Shown here piece by piece: positions 1-6,835 of a stretch of 16,334 nt of DNA. Source of the DNA: Actinomycetes bacterium (GTDB taxonomy: Bacteria; Actinomycetota; CALGFH01); NCBI GenBank assembly GCA_030152105.1, contig JASLIH010000323.1, positions 1 through 16,334 of the forward strand. Reading direction: 5' to 3'. The notes under the pieces were generated by a model. The model saw only the letters and a program-made list of their open reading frames with translations. It made no database searches and was not told the origin of the DNA. Made by a program: the position numbers and the translations under genes. Numbering within the stretch: the first letter of the stretch is position 1; each line of letters starts with the position of its first letter.

Positions 1-1
1 C

Positions 2-67
2 GCCGCCGACCACGCCCCCTTCGACCCCCGGGTCCTGACCCAGGCCGCCTTCGAGGTCGCCGGATGA
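2..67 (+). CDS. 3' end of an unidentified gene (partial)
   Basis: An open frame runs from the window edge to a TGA at 65-67. It gives about 21 residues ending in FDPRVLTQAAFEVAG. The stop overlaps the ATG of the next gene (ATGA, 64-67), the same coupling seen at several other junctions here, which is the main reason to believe the frame is real. The tail is too short to assign a family. It was probably cotranscribed with the CPBP protease gene that follows. Confidence 0.45.
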   Translation, partial: AADHAPFDPRVLTQAAFEVAG

Positions 68-693
68 CGACCAACACCCAACGGTGGGGGAGCGTCGCCC
101 GTCGCCGCGGGTGGGTCGCCCGGTTGTCCACAGTCCCCGGGCCCGCCCCGGCGGCTGACCCGGGGGCTTGGTTGGCGGTGGCCGGTGGGCTCCTGTTCCT
201 GCTGGCCCGCCCGGCCCTGGGCGGGGCGGCGTTCGCCGTGCCGCTGCTCGCCGTCGGGTACCTGGTGCTGCTGGTGGGGGCGCTGGCGGTGCGCCGGGAC
301 CAGGTCAGCCCGCCAGCCCGGGCGCCCCTCGGGTGGACGGCACCTCTGCTGCTCGGGTTGGTCGGGGTGGCGGGGGCCGCGGTCGTGGGCGGGCCGGTGG
401 CGGATCGGCGGGCGGGGGGTGTGGCGGTCGGGCTGGCGTTGGGGGCGGCGGTGGCCGAGGAGGCGTTGTTCCGGCGGGTGCTGTACGAACGGCTGCTCCG
501 GTTCGGGGTTGTGGCTGCGGTGGTGGGGAGTGCCGGGGTGTTCGCGTTGGTCCATCTGCCGGCGTACGGGGTGGCGGCCATGCCGGTCGACCTTGGGGCC
601 GCGCTGTTGCTGTCGTGGCAGCGGTACGCTTCCGGCCGCTGGACGGTTCCGGCCGTCACCCATGCCGTTGCCAACCTCCTGGCGGTGACCTGA
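64..693 (+). CDS. CPBP-family intramembrane metalloprotease (CAAX protease / Abi family)
   Basis: This is a 209-residue membrane protein of the CPBP (type II CAAX prenyl endopeptidase-like) family. These are intramembrane proteases; bacterial members have roles such as processing or immunity to secreted peptides. All three family motifs are visible: EExxxR at E132-E133-R137, FxxxH at F160-H164 and HxxxN at H200-N204. Hydrophobic segments lie at about 35-75, 92-110, 118-131, 145-165 and 172-185. The N-terminal 30 residues are basic and proline-rich, probably cytoplasmic. The ATG at 64 has a GAGG about 8 bases upstream and overlaps the preceding stop. The gene ends 4 bases before the lipoprotein gene, so the two are likely cotranscribed. 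The family assignment is firm; the substrate is unknown. Confidence 0.85.
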   Translation: MTTNTQRWGSVARRRGWVARLSTVPGPAPAADPGAWLAVAGGLLFLLARPALGGAAFAVPLLAVGYLVLLVGALAVRRDQVSPPARAPLGWTAPLLLGLVGVAGAAVVGGPVADRRAGGVAVGLALGAAVAEEALFRRVLYERLLRFGVVAAVVGSAGVFALVHLPAYGVAAMPVDLGAALLLSWQRYASGRWTVPAVTHAVANLLAVT

Positions 694-697
694 GACC

Positions 698-1945
698 ATG
701 CGCCACCTGCGTGCAGTTGTCCTGCTCCTCGCCCTTCTGCTGGTCGCCTCCTGCACCAGCGACCCCCCCGACCCGGTGCGGGTCGGGGCCATCTACCCGT
801 TGAGTGGCACGCAGGGGATGGGCGGGATCGACGAGTACCACGGGGTCCGGGTCGCGGCCGAGCTGATCAACGCCGAGGGGGGCATCGGCGGGCGGCCGGT
901 GGTGCTCGACCAGGTGGACGTGCCCGAGGCGGACGCCGCCCCTGGGGCGATCAGGGCGCTGGCCGACCGGGGGGTCGACCTGGTCGTGGGCAGCTACGGC
1001 AGCACGATCTCGAGCCCGGCGGCCACGGCCGCGGCCGGGCGGGGGTCGCTGTTCTGGGAGACCGGGGCGGTGGGCAAGCTGGCCGGGCCGGGCGGGGGCG
1101 ACCTGGTGTTCCGGGTCGCCCCGACCGGGGGGCTGCTGGGCCGGGGGGCCATCCGCTTCGTCGCCGACCAGCTGGCCCCCAAGCTGGGCCGGCCGGCCTC
1201 GTCCCTGCGCTTCGCCATCGCCGCCGTCGACGACGTGTACGGCGCGGCGGTGGCCGACGGCGCCCGGGCCGAGCTGGGCGACCGAGGCCTGAAGGCGGTG
1301 GCCGACGTCGCCTACGACCCGCGCCGCTACGACCCGGCCAAGGTGGTGGCCAGGATCGCCGCCGCCCGGCCCGACGTGCTGTTCGTGGTCGCCTACCTCC
1401 AGGACGGGGTGGCGCTGCGTCAGGAGCAGGTCCGCCAGCACCTGCCCCTGCTGGCCAGCATCGGCACCTCCTCCAGCTACTGCATGCCGGAGTTCGGGGC
1501 GCTGCTCGGCGACGACGCGGTCGGCCTGTTCGCCTCCGACAAGCCCGACACCCATGGGATCAACCCGGCCGGCCTCGCCCCCGGGGCCCGTGCGCTGCTG
1601 GATCGGGCCGACGCCGCCTACCGAAAGGCCAACGGCCACTCGATGAGCGCCGCCGCCCTGGCCGGCTTCTCCGGGGCCTGGGCGCTGTTCCGCCACGTGC
1701 TGCCGGACGCGAGCTCGATGCGGCCGGCCGACGTGGCCGCCGCGGCCCGCAAGGTCAGGGTGCCGGCGGGAGGCCTGCCCAACGGCAGCGGCATCGAGTT
1801 CGCCCCCGCGGGTAGCGCCGACGCCGGGGCCAACCTCCGCGCGGCCAGTGTCATCTGGGAGTGGACGGAGGTGAACCGGCGCGAGGTGACCTGGCCACCC
1901 CAGTTCGCCACCGCGGACATCGCGGCCATCCGCCCGTCCCGATGA
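698..1945 (+). CDS. ABC-transporter substrate-binding lipoprotein, branched-chain amino acid (HAAT/LivJ-like) type
   Basis: The 415-residue product is a type I periplasmic-binding-fold protein of the Leu/Ile/Val-binding (Peripla_BP_6) group. Residues 1-18 form a lipoprotein signal peptide ending in the lipobox VASC, with Cys19 as the lipidated residue, so the protein should be anchored outside the membrane. The mature part opens with VRVGAIYPLSGTQG, followed by AAELINAEGGIGGRPV and a DLVVGSYGSTIS segment, all typical of the first lobe of this family. Its length is normal. No permease or ATPase gene lies nearby, so it may serve a distant transporter or act as an extracellular sensor or ligand-binding subunit. 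The TGA overlaps the next gene's ATG (1942-1945), tying it to the membrane-protein operon. The ligand cannot be read from sequence. Confidence 0.88.
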   Translation: MRHLRAVVLLLALLLVASCTSDPPDPVRVGAIYPLSGTQGMGGIDEYHGVRVAAELINAEGGIGGRPVVLDQVDVPEADAAPGAIRALADRGVDLVVGSYGSTISSPAATAAAGRGSLFWETGAVGKLAGPGGGDLVFRVAPTGGLLGRGAIRFVADQLAPKLGRPASSLRFAIAAVDDVYGAAVADGARAELGDRGLKAVADVAYDPRRYDPAKVVARIAAARPDVLFVVAYLQDGVALRQEQVRQHLPLLASIGTSSSYCMPEFGALLGDDAVGLFASDKPDTHGINPAGLAPGARALLDRADAAYRKANGHSMSAAALAGFSGAWALFRHVLPDASSMRPADVAAAARKVRVPAGGLPNGSGIEFAPAGSADAGANLRAASVIWEWTEVNRREVTWPPQFATADIAAIRPSR

Positions 1946-2781
1946 GCACTCCCGGCCATCGCCAGCTACGGCCTCCGGACGGGCGGGCGTCCCGGTCCCG
2001 GACCCGGTCCGGCCTTGCGCTCCTGGCCGGGGTCGGGATCGTGGCCCTGTACCTGGCCGGGGCGGCCGTCAGCGGCCGGGCCAGCATCCTGGCCAGGCGT
2101 CCCCTGCTGGACGGGCTGGCCCCGCCAACCCCCTACCGCTGGGTGAACCCGCCCCCCGACCTGGCCGCCGGCAACAAGCCGCCGGCCTCGACCCGCTTCA
2201 CCCTCGCGCTCGCCCTCGAGGGGTCCCAGCTCGGCGCCTTCTCGACCGGCGACGGGCAGGTCAACCTGGTCCTGAGCCAGGGCGCCGTGCCACCCCGGTC
2301 GGGCCAGACAGGGGTCGAGGTGACGGTCGACCCGGCCGACCCGGCGACCCTCGGGCCGGTCCCCTCCGGGCTGGTCGGCGCCGGCAACGCCTACCGCATC
2401 CAGGCCAGCTACCAGCCGTCGGGCGCCAAAGTGGAGGCCCTCGGCGGTCAGTCCAGCGTCGGCCTCGTCTACCCCCTGCTGACCACCGCGGTCGCCGACA
2501 CGGGCGGCCACCAGGTGCTGTCGTCGGCCGACGGCCGGGCCTGGGAGGTGCTGCCGAGCACCGACACCCCCGCCAGCCATCAGGTGAGCGCCCGCCTGAC
2601 CAGGACCGGCTACGTCATGGTCGGGGTGCCGCCGTCGGCCGGCGGGTCCCAGAGCAGCTCCCGCACCCGGATCCTGCTGCTCGGCACCGGGGTCGCGGTC
2701 GTGATCGTGGCCGCCGCCCTGGCGCTGCGCCTGCGCGAGCGGTCGCGGCCCGCCCCACCAGGGCGCGGGCGGAAGCGATGA
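1942..2781 (+). CDS. uncharacterised bitopic membrane protein with a large extracytoplasmic domain
   Basis: I do not recognise a named family for this 279-residue protein. It has a short basic N-terminus, a transmembrane segment at about 27-46 (LALLAGVGIVALYLAGAAV), an extracytoplasmic region of about 190 residues rich in Pro, Gly and Ser and predicted mainly beta, a second transmembrane helix at about 238-262, and a basic tail ending GRGRKR. The topology suggests a domain held outside between two helices. The ATG at 1942 overlaps the lipoprotein stop; an in-frame ATG at 1861 is rejected because it would lie inside the lipoprotein gene. The 3' end overlaps the next gene by ATGA. With CtaG two genes downstream, a role in envelope or oxidase biogenesis is possible, but this is context only. 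Confidence 0.75.
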   Translation: MSTPGHRQLRPPDGRASRSRTRSGLALLAGVGIVALYLAGAAVSGRASILARRPLLDGLAPPTPYRWVNPPPDLAAGNKPPASTRFTLALALEGSQLGAFSTGDGQVNLVLSQGAVPPRSGQTGVEVTVDPADPATLGPVPSGLVGAGNAYRIQASYQPSGAKVEALGGQSSVGLVYPLLTTAVADTGGHQVLSSADGRAWEVLPSTDTPASHQVSARLTRTGYVMVGVPPSAGGSQSSSRTRILLLGTGVAVVIVAAALALRLRERSRPAPPGRGRKR

Positions 2782-3824
2782 GCATCGGCCGCCGGGCACG
2801 GGGGGCTGGAGTGGTCGCCGGGCTGGCCCTGCTGCTCGGCGTGACCTCGGCGGGGCCGGCGGCCGCGCACGCGCTCGGCGCCGGGACCGAGGCGAGCAAC
2901 TACCGGACAGGGATCCGCGGCATCGAGCAGGGCGCGCCCGGCATCTCGGTGCGGACGGTGCCCGGCGAGCAGCTGGAGCTGACCAACCGGTCCGACCAGG
3001 AGGTGGTGGTGCTCGGCTACCGGCTGGAGCCATATCTCCGGATCGGCCCCGGCGGCGTGTACGAGAACCAGCGGTCGCCCAGCACCTACACCAACCGCTT
3101 CCGCACCGCCCCGGCGGACATCCCGTCCGAGTTCGACCCCAAGGCCGCTCCCGACTGGCGCCGGGTCGGCGACGGGCCGTCGGCGGCCTGGCACGACCAT
3201 CGGTCCCACTGGACCGGCCCCGACCCGCCGGCCGTGAAAGCCAGCCCTGGGACGCCCCACGTGATCGTGCCCGACTGGCGGGTCCCGCTGCGCCAGGGCG
3301 ACCGGACCATGGTGGTCAGGGGCGACATCACCTGGGTGCCGGGGCCGTCGCCCTGGCCGTGGGTGCTGATCGCGGTGGGCCTGTTCGCCGCCGCCCTGGC
3401 CGCCGCCGGCGGCTACCGCCGGCCCAGGGTCCTGGCCGTCGTGGCCCTGGTGGCGGTGGCCGCCGACATGGTCCACACCGCCGGGGCGCTGCTCGCCTCG
3501 ACGGCTCCGCTGGCCACCGAGCTGTACGGGGTCGTCACCTCGGCCGCCGGCTGGGCCACGGCCGGGGTGGCCGCCTGGCGGCTGCTGCGCGGCCAGGCCG
3601 ACACCGGCCTGCTCTACCTGCTGCTCGGCGGGGTGTTCCTGACCCTGGCCGGGGCCCTGCCCGACCTGTCGGCTCTCGGCCGCTCCCAGCTAACCTCCAG
3701 CTTCGGCCCGGTCGTCACCCGGGCCGCCATCACCTTCACCCTCGGCCTGGGCGCGGCCATGGTGGTGGCCGGACTGGCCGGGTTTCGCTCGCCGCGCCGG
3801 GCCGAACCCGCCGGCGTAAGCTGA
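2778..3824 (+). CDS. secreted-domain plus multi-pass membrane protein with a WHDHRSHW motif, linked to CtaG
   Basis: This 348-residue protein has a signal peptide (about 1-31, ending GPAAAHA) and a roughly 160-residue extracytoplasmic domain. About five hydrophobic helices follow at roughly 192-215, 218-240, 250-270, 276-296 and 312-340. The extracytoplasmic part carries LELTNRS, a VLGY-xxEPYL segment and the histidine cluster W138-H139-D140-H141-R142-S143-H144-W145. I recall similar proteins of unknown function in other actinobacteria, with the same WHDHRxHW signature. The histidines and the N-terminal mature HALG, reminiscent of CopC-like proteins, would fit metal binding, and the neighbour downstream is a CtaG-type copper/oxidase factor. 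Metal handling is therefore my inference, not shown. Start ATG overlaps the previous stop (2778-2781). Confidence 0.78.
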   Translation: MSIGRRARGAGVVAGLALLLGVTSAGPAAAHALGAGTEASNYRTGIRGIEQGAPGISVRTVPGEQLELTNRSDQEVVVLGYRLEPYLRIGPGGVYENQRSPSTYTNRFRTAPADIPSEFDPKAAPDWRRVGDGPSAAWHDHRSHWTGPDPPAVKASPGTPHVIVPDWRVPLRQGDRTMVVRGDITWVPGPSPWPWVLIAVGLFAAALAAAGGYRRPRVLAVVALVAVAADMVHTAGALLASTAPLATELYGVVTSAAGWATAGVAAWRLLRGQADTGLLYLLLGGVFLTLAGALPDLSALGRSQLTSSFGPVVTRAAITFTLGLGAAMVVAGLAGFRSPRRAEPAGVS

Positions 3825-3828
3825 GCCC

Positions 3829-4848
3829 GTGGTCCAGAAGTGGTCTCGCAGGGCCGGGCGCCGGGTGATTGCCGCCGGTGTCCTCGCGCTGACCTGGCTG
3901 GCCGCCGGCGCCGGGACCGCCCTGGCGGGGCCCGCGCCCGGGTCGACGGTGCCGGCCCCGACCCCGGCCCGGCTGCTGCTCTCCTGGTCGTTCAACCCGC
4001 TGGTCACCGTGGGGCTGCTGGCCCTGGCGATCGCCTACCTCCAGGCCAGGCGGCGCCTGGTCGCCAGTGGGGTGGAGTGGCCGGCCCGGCGGACCGCCTA
4101 CTTCCTGAGCGGGGTCGCGGCCATCGCCGTCGCCCTGCTGTCGCCGGTCGAGGCCTACGACACGGCGCTGTTCTCGGTCCACGTGGCCCAGCACATGCTG
4201 CTCACCATGATCGCGGCCCCCCTGCTGGCCCTCGGAGCGCCGATCACCCTGGCCCTGCGAGTGGCCAAGGGCCGAACCCGCCGCCGCATGATCCGGGTGC
4301 TGCACAGCCCGCCCATGCGGGTGATCGGCAACCCGCTGGTCGCCTGGGTGCTGTTCACCCTCACCCTGTACGGGCTCTACTTCTCGCCGCTGTTCGACCT
4401 GACCCTGCGCCAGCCGCTGGTCCACGACCTGGTCCACGTGCACTTCCTGACCGTCGGGCTGCTGTTCTGGTGGCCGCTGGTCGGCCTCGACCCGTCCCGC
4501 TGGCGCCTGCCCCACCCTGCCAGGCTGCTGTTCGTGTTCCTGATGGTCCCGTTCCACGCCTTCCTCGGGGTCGCGATCATGAACAGCGGGCGGGTGCTGG
4601 CCCCGACCTTGGAGACCTTCCAGCGCTCCTGGGGCCCGACGCCGCTGGCCGACCAGCAGGTCGGCGGGGCCATCCTGTGGGGGGCCGGCGACCTGATCGC
4701 GCTCTGCGCCGTGCTCGGCATCCTGATCTCCTGGGCCAGCTACGAGGAGAAGGTGGTCAATGTCCGCGAGGACCGCCGCCTGGCCCGCGAGCGCGCCGCC
4801 GGCCGGGTCGTCCGGCCCGTGACCAACACCCGCCCTCCCGTGCCGTGA
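3829..4848 (+). CDS. ctaG: cytochrome c oxidase assembly protein, CtaG (caa3-type) family
   Basis: The 339-residue multi-pass membrane protein belongs to the Caa3_CtaG family, which helps assemble the copper-containing centre of aa3/caa3-type cytochrome c oxidase. An N-terminal hydrophobic segment (about 13-33, possibly a signal peptide ending TALAG) is followed by about seven membrane helices. Family histidines are present in H118-VAQ-H122-M, in H199-DLV-H203-V-H205 and in PF-H243-AFLG; these are plausible copper ligands. The GTG start lies 4 bases after the upstream stop with no strong ribosome-binding site, suggesting translational coupling. The 3' end overlaps the methyltransferase by GTGA. 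The gene sits away from visible oxidase subunits, so the partner oxidase must be encoded elsewhere. The assignment is good; the exact copper role is from the family. Confidence 0.88.
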   Translation: MVQKWSRRAGRRVIAAGVLALTWLAAGAGTALAGPAPGSTVPAPTPARLLLSWSFNPLVTVGLLALAIAYLQARRRLVASGVEWPARRTAYFLSGVAAIAVALLSPVEAYDTALFSVHVAQHMLLTMIAAPLLALGAPITLALRVAKGRTRRRMIRVLHSPPMRVIGNPLVAWVLFTLTLYGLYFSPLFDLTLRQPLVHDLVHVHFLTVGLLFWWPLVGLDPSRWRLPHPARLLFVFLMVPFHAFLGVAIMNSGRVLAPTLETFQRSWGPTPLADQQVGGAILWGAGDLIALCAVLGILISWASYEEKVVNVREDRRLARERAAGRVVRPVTNTRPPVP

Positions 4849-5597
4849 GCGACCCGGGCGACCTGACCGGCAAGGTCCGCGCGTGGTGGGACGCGGACGC
4901 GGCCACCTACGACCACTCCTCCGACCACGGCTGGGCCGTGGCCTCGCCGGCCGTGCGGGCCACCTGGAACGCCGCCCTGCACCGGTTCCTGCCCGGCCAG
5001 GGGTGCCGGGTGCTGGACGTCGGCGCCGGGACGGGGTTCCTGTCGCTGGCCGCGGCCCGGCTCGGCCATCGGGTGACCGCCCTCGACCTGTCCGGCGGGA
5101 TGCTGGAGCGTCTGCGCGAGCACGCCGACCGCGACGGCCTCGAGGTCGAGGTGGTCCAGGGGGGCGCCGAGGAGCCGCCGCCCGGGCCGTTCGACGTCGT
5201 GATCGAGCGGCACCTGCTGTGGACGCTGCCCGACCCCGGTGCCGCGCTCGCCGCCTGGCGCGGGGTCGCCCCTGAGGGGCGGCTGGTGCTGTTCGAGGGC
5301 CTGTGGGGCGGGGGCGACCCGGTTGAGGCCCTGCGCTCCCGGGCCAGGGATGGGCTGCGCAAGCTCCGCGGGGAGCCCGACCACCACCACGACCACTACG
5401 ACCCGTCGGTGACCGAAGAGCTGCCGCTGGCCGGGGGGACCCACCCCGACCAGGTGGTCGAGCTGGTCGAGGCGGCCGGCTGGGGCCCGGCCCGGCTGGA
5501 GCGGCTGGGCGACATCGAGTGGGCCGAGCTGCTCCAGCAGCCGCCGGCCGCCCGGCTCCTCGGGGTCACCCCGCGGTTCGCGGTGGTCGCGGGCTGA
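4845..5597 (+). CDS. class I SAM-dependent methyltransferase
   Basis: The 250-residue protein has the Rossmann-fold methyltransferase pattern: an N-terminal VRAWWDADAATYD helix, motif I VLDVGAGTG at about 56-64, an acidic loop TALDLS after beta-2, and an FDVVIERHLLWTL segment at the motif IV position. It resembles the UbiE/Methyltransf_11/25 group that acts on small molecules, but the substrate is not predictable. The GTG at 4845 overlaps the ctaG stop in a GTGA, and the reading starts SDPGDLTGK. Residues 175-190 carry a His/Asp-rich stretch (DHHHDHYDP), which is unusual for the fold and might bind a metal. It is the last gene of the envelope operon. Whether it acts with CtaG or merely shares a transcript is unknown. 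Confidence 0.85.
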   Translation: MSDPGDLTGKVRAWWDADAATYDHSSDHGWAVASPAVRATWNAALHRFLPGQGCRVLDVGAGTGFLSLAAARLGHRVTALDLSGGMLERLREHADRDGLEVEVVQGGAEEPPPGPFDVVIERHLLWTLPDPGAALAAWRGVAPEGRLVLFEGLWGGGDPVEALRSRARDGLRKLRGEPDHHHDHYDPSVTEELPLAGGTHPDQVVELVEAAGWGPARLERLGDIEWAELLQQPPAARLLGVTPRFAVVAG

Positions 5598-5600
5598 ACC

Positions 5601-5627
5601 TAGACTCGACGACTCGACGCGAGGAGG
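5601..5627 (+). promoter_or_regulatory. possible promoter and strong ribosome-binding site of the zinc-ribbon gene
   Basis: In the 39-base gap after the methyltransferase, TAGACT (5601-5606) fits a -10 element. A TTCGCG 18 bases upstream is a poor -35. The octamer GACTCGAC then occurs twice in tandem (5603-5618), followed by GAGGAGG at 5621-5627, a near-perfect ribosome-binding site 9 bases before the TTG start at 5637. The site is what decides the unusual TTG start; the promoter is tentative. Confidence 0.4.
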
Positions 5628-5636
5628 CGATCCAAG

Positions 5637-5945
5637 TTGGCAACCGACCTGATCTGTCCCAAGTGCCAGGGGCTCATGCGGACCTACGAGCGCAGCGGCG
5701 TCACCGTCGACCAGTGCGCCGACTGCCGCGGCATCTTCCTCGACCGGGGCGAGCTCGAGCGCCTGGTCGACGCCGAGCAGGGCTGGCAGGGCGGCAACCC
5801 GGCCCCCAGCGAGCGCGACGACGAGCGTGGCCGGCAGCAGAGCATCCCCAACCCGTTCAAGGACCGCGACGACGACGACCGCCGCTACAGCGAGGGCTCG
5901 AAGAAGCGCCGCAAGAAGAGCTTCTTCGACGAGCTGTTCGACTAG
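5637..5945 (+). CDS. small zf-TFIIB-type zinc-ribbon protein
   Basis: The 102-residue product carries a zf-TFIIB (PF13453-type) zinc ribbon at its N-terminus: C7-P-K-C10 and C27-A-D-C30, followed by GIFLDRGELERL, the usual family signature. The middle is polar and low in hydrophobics. The C-terminus is charged (DRDDDD, then KKRRKK) and ends in SFFDELFD, a short helical tail also found in other bacterial members. Despite the Pfam name, bacterial proteins of this group are not shown to be transcription factors; their function is unknown. The TTG start is chosen because of the GAGGAGG 9 bases upstream and because the protein then starts right before the zinc ribbon. The TAG stop shares CTAG with the convergent hydrolase gene. 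Confidence 0.85.
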   Translation: MATDLICPKCQGLMRTYERSGVTVDQCADCRGIFLDRGELERLVDAEQGWQGGNPAPSERDDERGRQQSIPNPFKDRDDDDRRYSEGSKKRRKKSFFDELFD

Positions 5946-6745
5946 CCGGCGAGCTCGGCCTCGGGGTCGGGCTGGAGGTCGAGGGCGGCGGCGTCGAGGG
6001 CCTCGCGGACGGCCCGGCCGTAGACGGTGCCGAGGAAGGCGTAGCCGGCGCTGGAGGGGTGGAACCTGTCGGCGCTGAACATCTCCCGCTTACCGTGGAA
6101 GGCCGACTTGGTGAGCTTGGCGATGTCGAACACCGAGATGCCGTGAGGAGCCAGCTCGGCCCGGTAGAGGCGGGTGAACAGCAGCGCCCTGAGCCCGAGC
6201 AGGTCGCGCAGGGGACGGTGGAAGGCGGTCGCCGTCTCGGCCGGGGGCAGGCCCGACACGATCACCCTGGCCTCGGGCGCGACCTCGGCCAGGCCGGCGA
6301 CCAGCAGCCGCAGCTGGCGCCGGGCCTCACGGAGGGTGGTGCCGTGGGTGACGTCGTTGGTGCCGACGCAGACCAGCACGATGTCGGCGCCCAGGCCCTC
6401 CAGCTGCGGGAGCTGGCGGTCGACAACGTCGCAGAGCCGGGAGCCGGAGACGCCAAGGGCGTGCAGGCTGACCCGGTACTGGTCGCTCAGCGCCTTGGCC
6501 ACCCCGTAGGTGAGGGTGTCCTCGGCGGCGTCGGCGCCGACCCCGGCGACCGAGCTGTCACCGAGAACGACCAGCGTAAGTGGGTCGCCGTCCTCCGGGC
6601 CGATCGTGCCGCTGATCTCCAGCGGCGGCTCAGCGGGAACAAACCGGTGGCGCCGGGCCGCCATGACCTCGGCGGCCAGCGTGGTGGCCAGAGCACCCGC
6701 ACCGAGCAGGGTCGCCCGACCGATATGCCGGACAGCGATGCCCAA
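5942..6745 (-). CDS. SGNH/GDSL-family hydrolase, membrane-anchored or exported
   Basis: The 267-residue protein has the four blocks of SGNH hydrolases (esterases, lipases, deacetylases): block I GDSS with nucleophile Ser64, block II around Gly98 in LGVSGS, block III GTND at 128-131, and block V DRFHPS with Asp226 and His229. The catalytic triad is thus complete. A hydrophobic helix at about 7-30 without a clear cleavage site suggests an N-terminal anchor, placing the enzyme outside. The start is a TTG at 6745 preceded by GAGGAGG with a 5-base gap; the nearest alternatives lack such a site. The gene stands alone on the minus strand with a recognisable promoter. Likely substrates are acyl esters of lipids or cell-wall glycans, but this is not determined by the sequence. 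Confidence 0.88.
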   Translation of the reverse strand: MGIAVRHIGRATLLGAGALATTLAAEVMAARRHRFVPAEPPLEISGTIGPEDGDPLTLVVLGDSSVAGVGADAAEDTLTYGVAKALSDQYRVSLHALGVSGSRLCDVVDRQLPQLEGLGADIVLVCVGTNDVTHGTTLREARRQLRLLVAGLAEVAPEARVIVSGLPPAETATAFHRPLRDLLGLRALLFTRLYRAELAPHGISVFDIAKLTKSAFHGKREMFSADRFHPSSAGYAFLGTVYGRAVREALDAAALDLQPDPEAELAG

Positions 6746-6750
6746 CAGCG

Positions 6751-6797
6751 CCTCCTCGTACGAGGATCAGCGTACGGCCTGCTGACCGGTTTGTGAA
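6751..6797 (-). promoter_or_regulatory. promoter, ribosome-binding site and possible operator of the SGNH hydrolase gene
   Basis: Read on the minus strand, TTCACA (plus-strand 6792-6797) and TACGCT (6769-6774) are separated by 17 bases and make a good housekeeping-type promoter. GAGGAGG (6751-6757) lies 5 bases before the TTG start, so the leader would be only about 15-20 bases. A perfect 14-base palindrome (6753-6766, TCCTCGTACGAGGA) spans the expected transcription start and ribosome-binding site. CGTACG occurs at 6757-6762 and again at 6771-6776, overlapping the -10, with a third copy at 6810-6815. This arrangement would suit a repressor. Confidence 0.45.
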
Positions 6798-6835
6798 GCC
6801 TGCAACCACCGTACGCAACGCTATGTCGCTGACTG

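Noticed and set aside
64..693. CPBP protease as a phage-abortive (Abi) or bacteriocin-immunity system.
   Set aside because: No toxin, bacteriocin or defence genes lie nearby; it belongs to a general membrane-gene cluster.
1861..1941. Earlier ATG (1861) for the 279-residue membrane protein.
   Set aside because: It would overlap 85 bases of the lipoprotein gene; ATG 1942 gives the usual ATGA overlap and a sensible membrane topology.
5637..5945. Zinc-ribbon protein as a TFIIB-like transcription factor.
   Set aside because: Only the zinc-ribbon signature is shared; there is no cyclin-fold core, and bacterial members have no proven transcription role.
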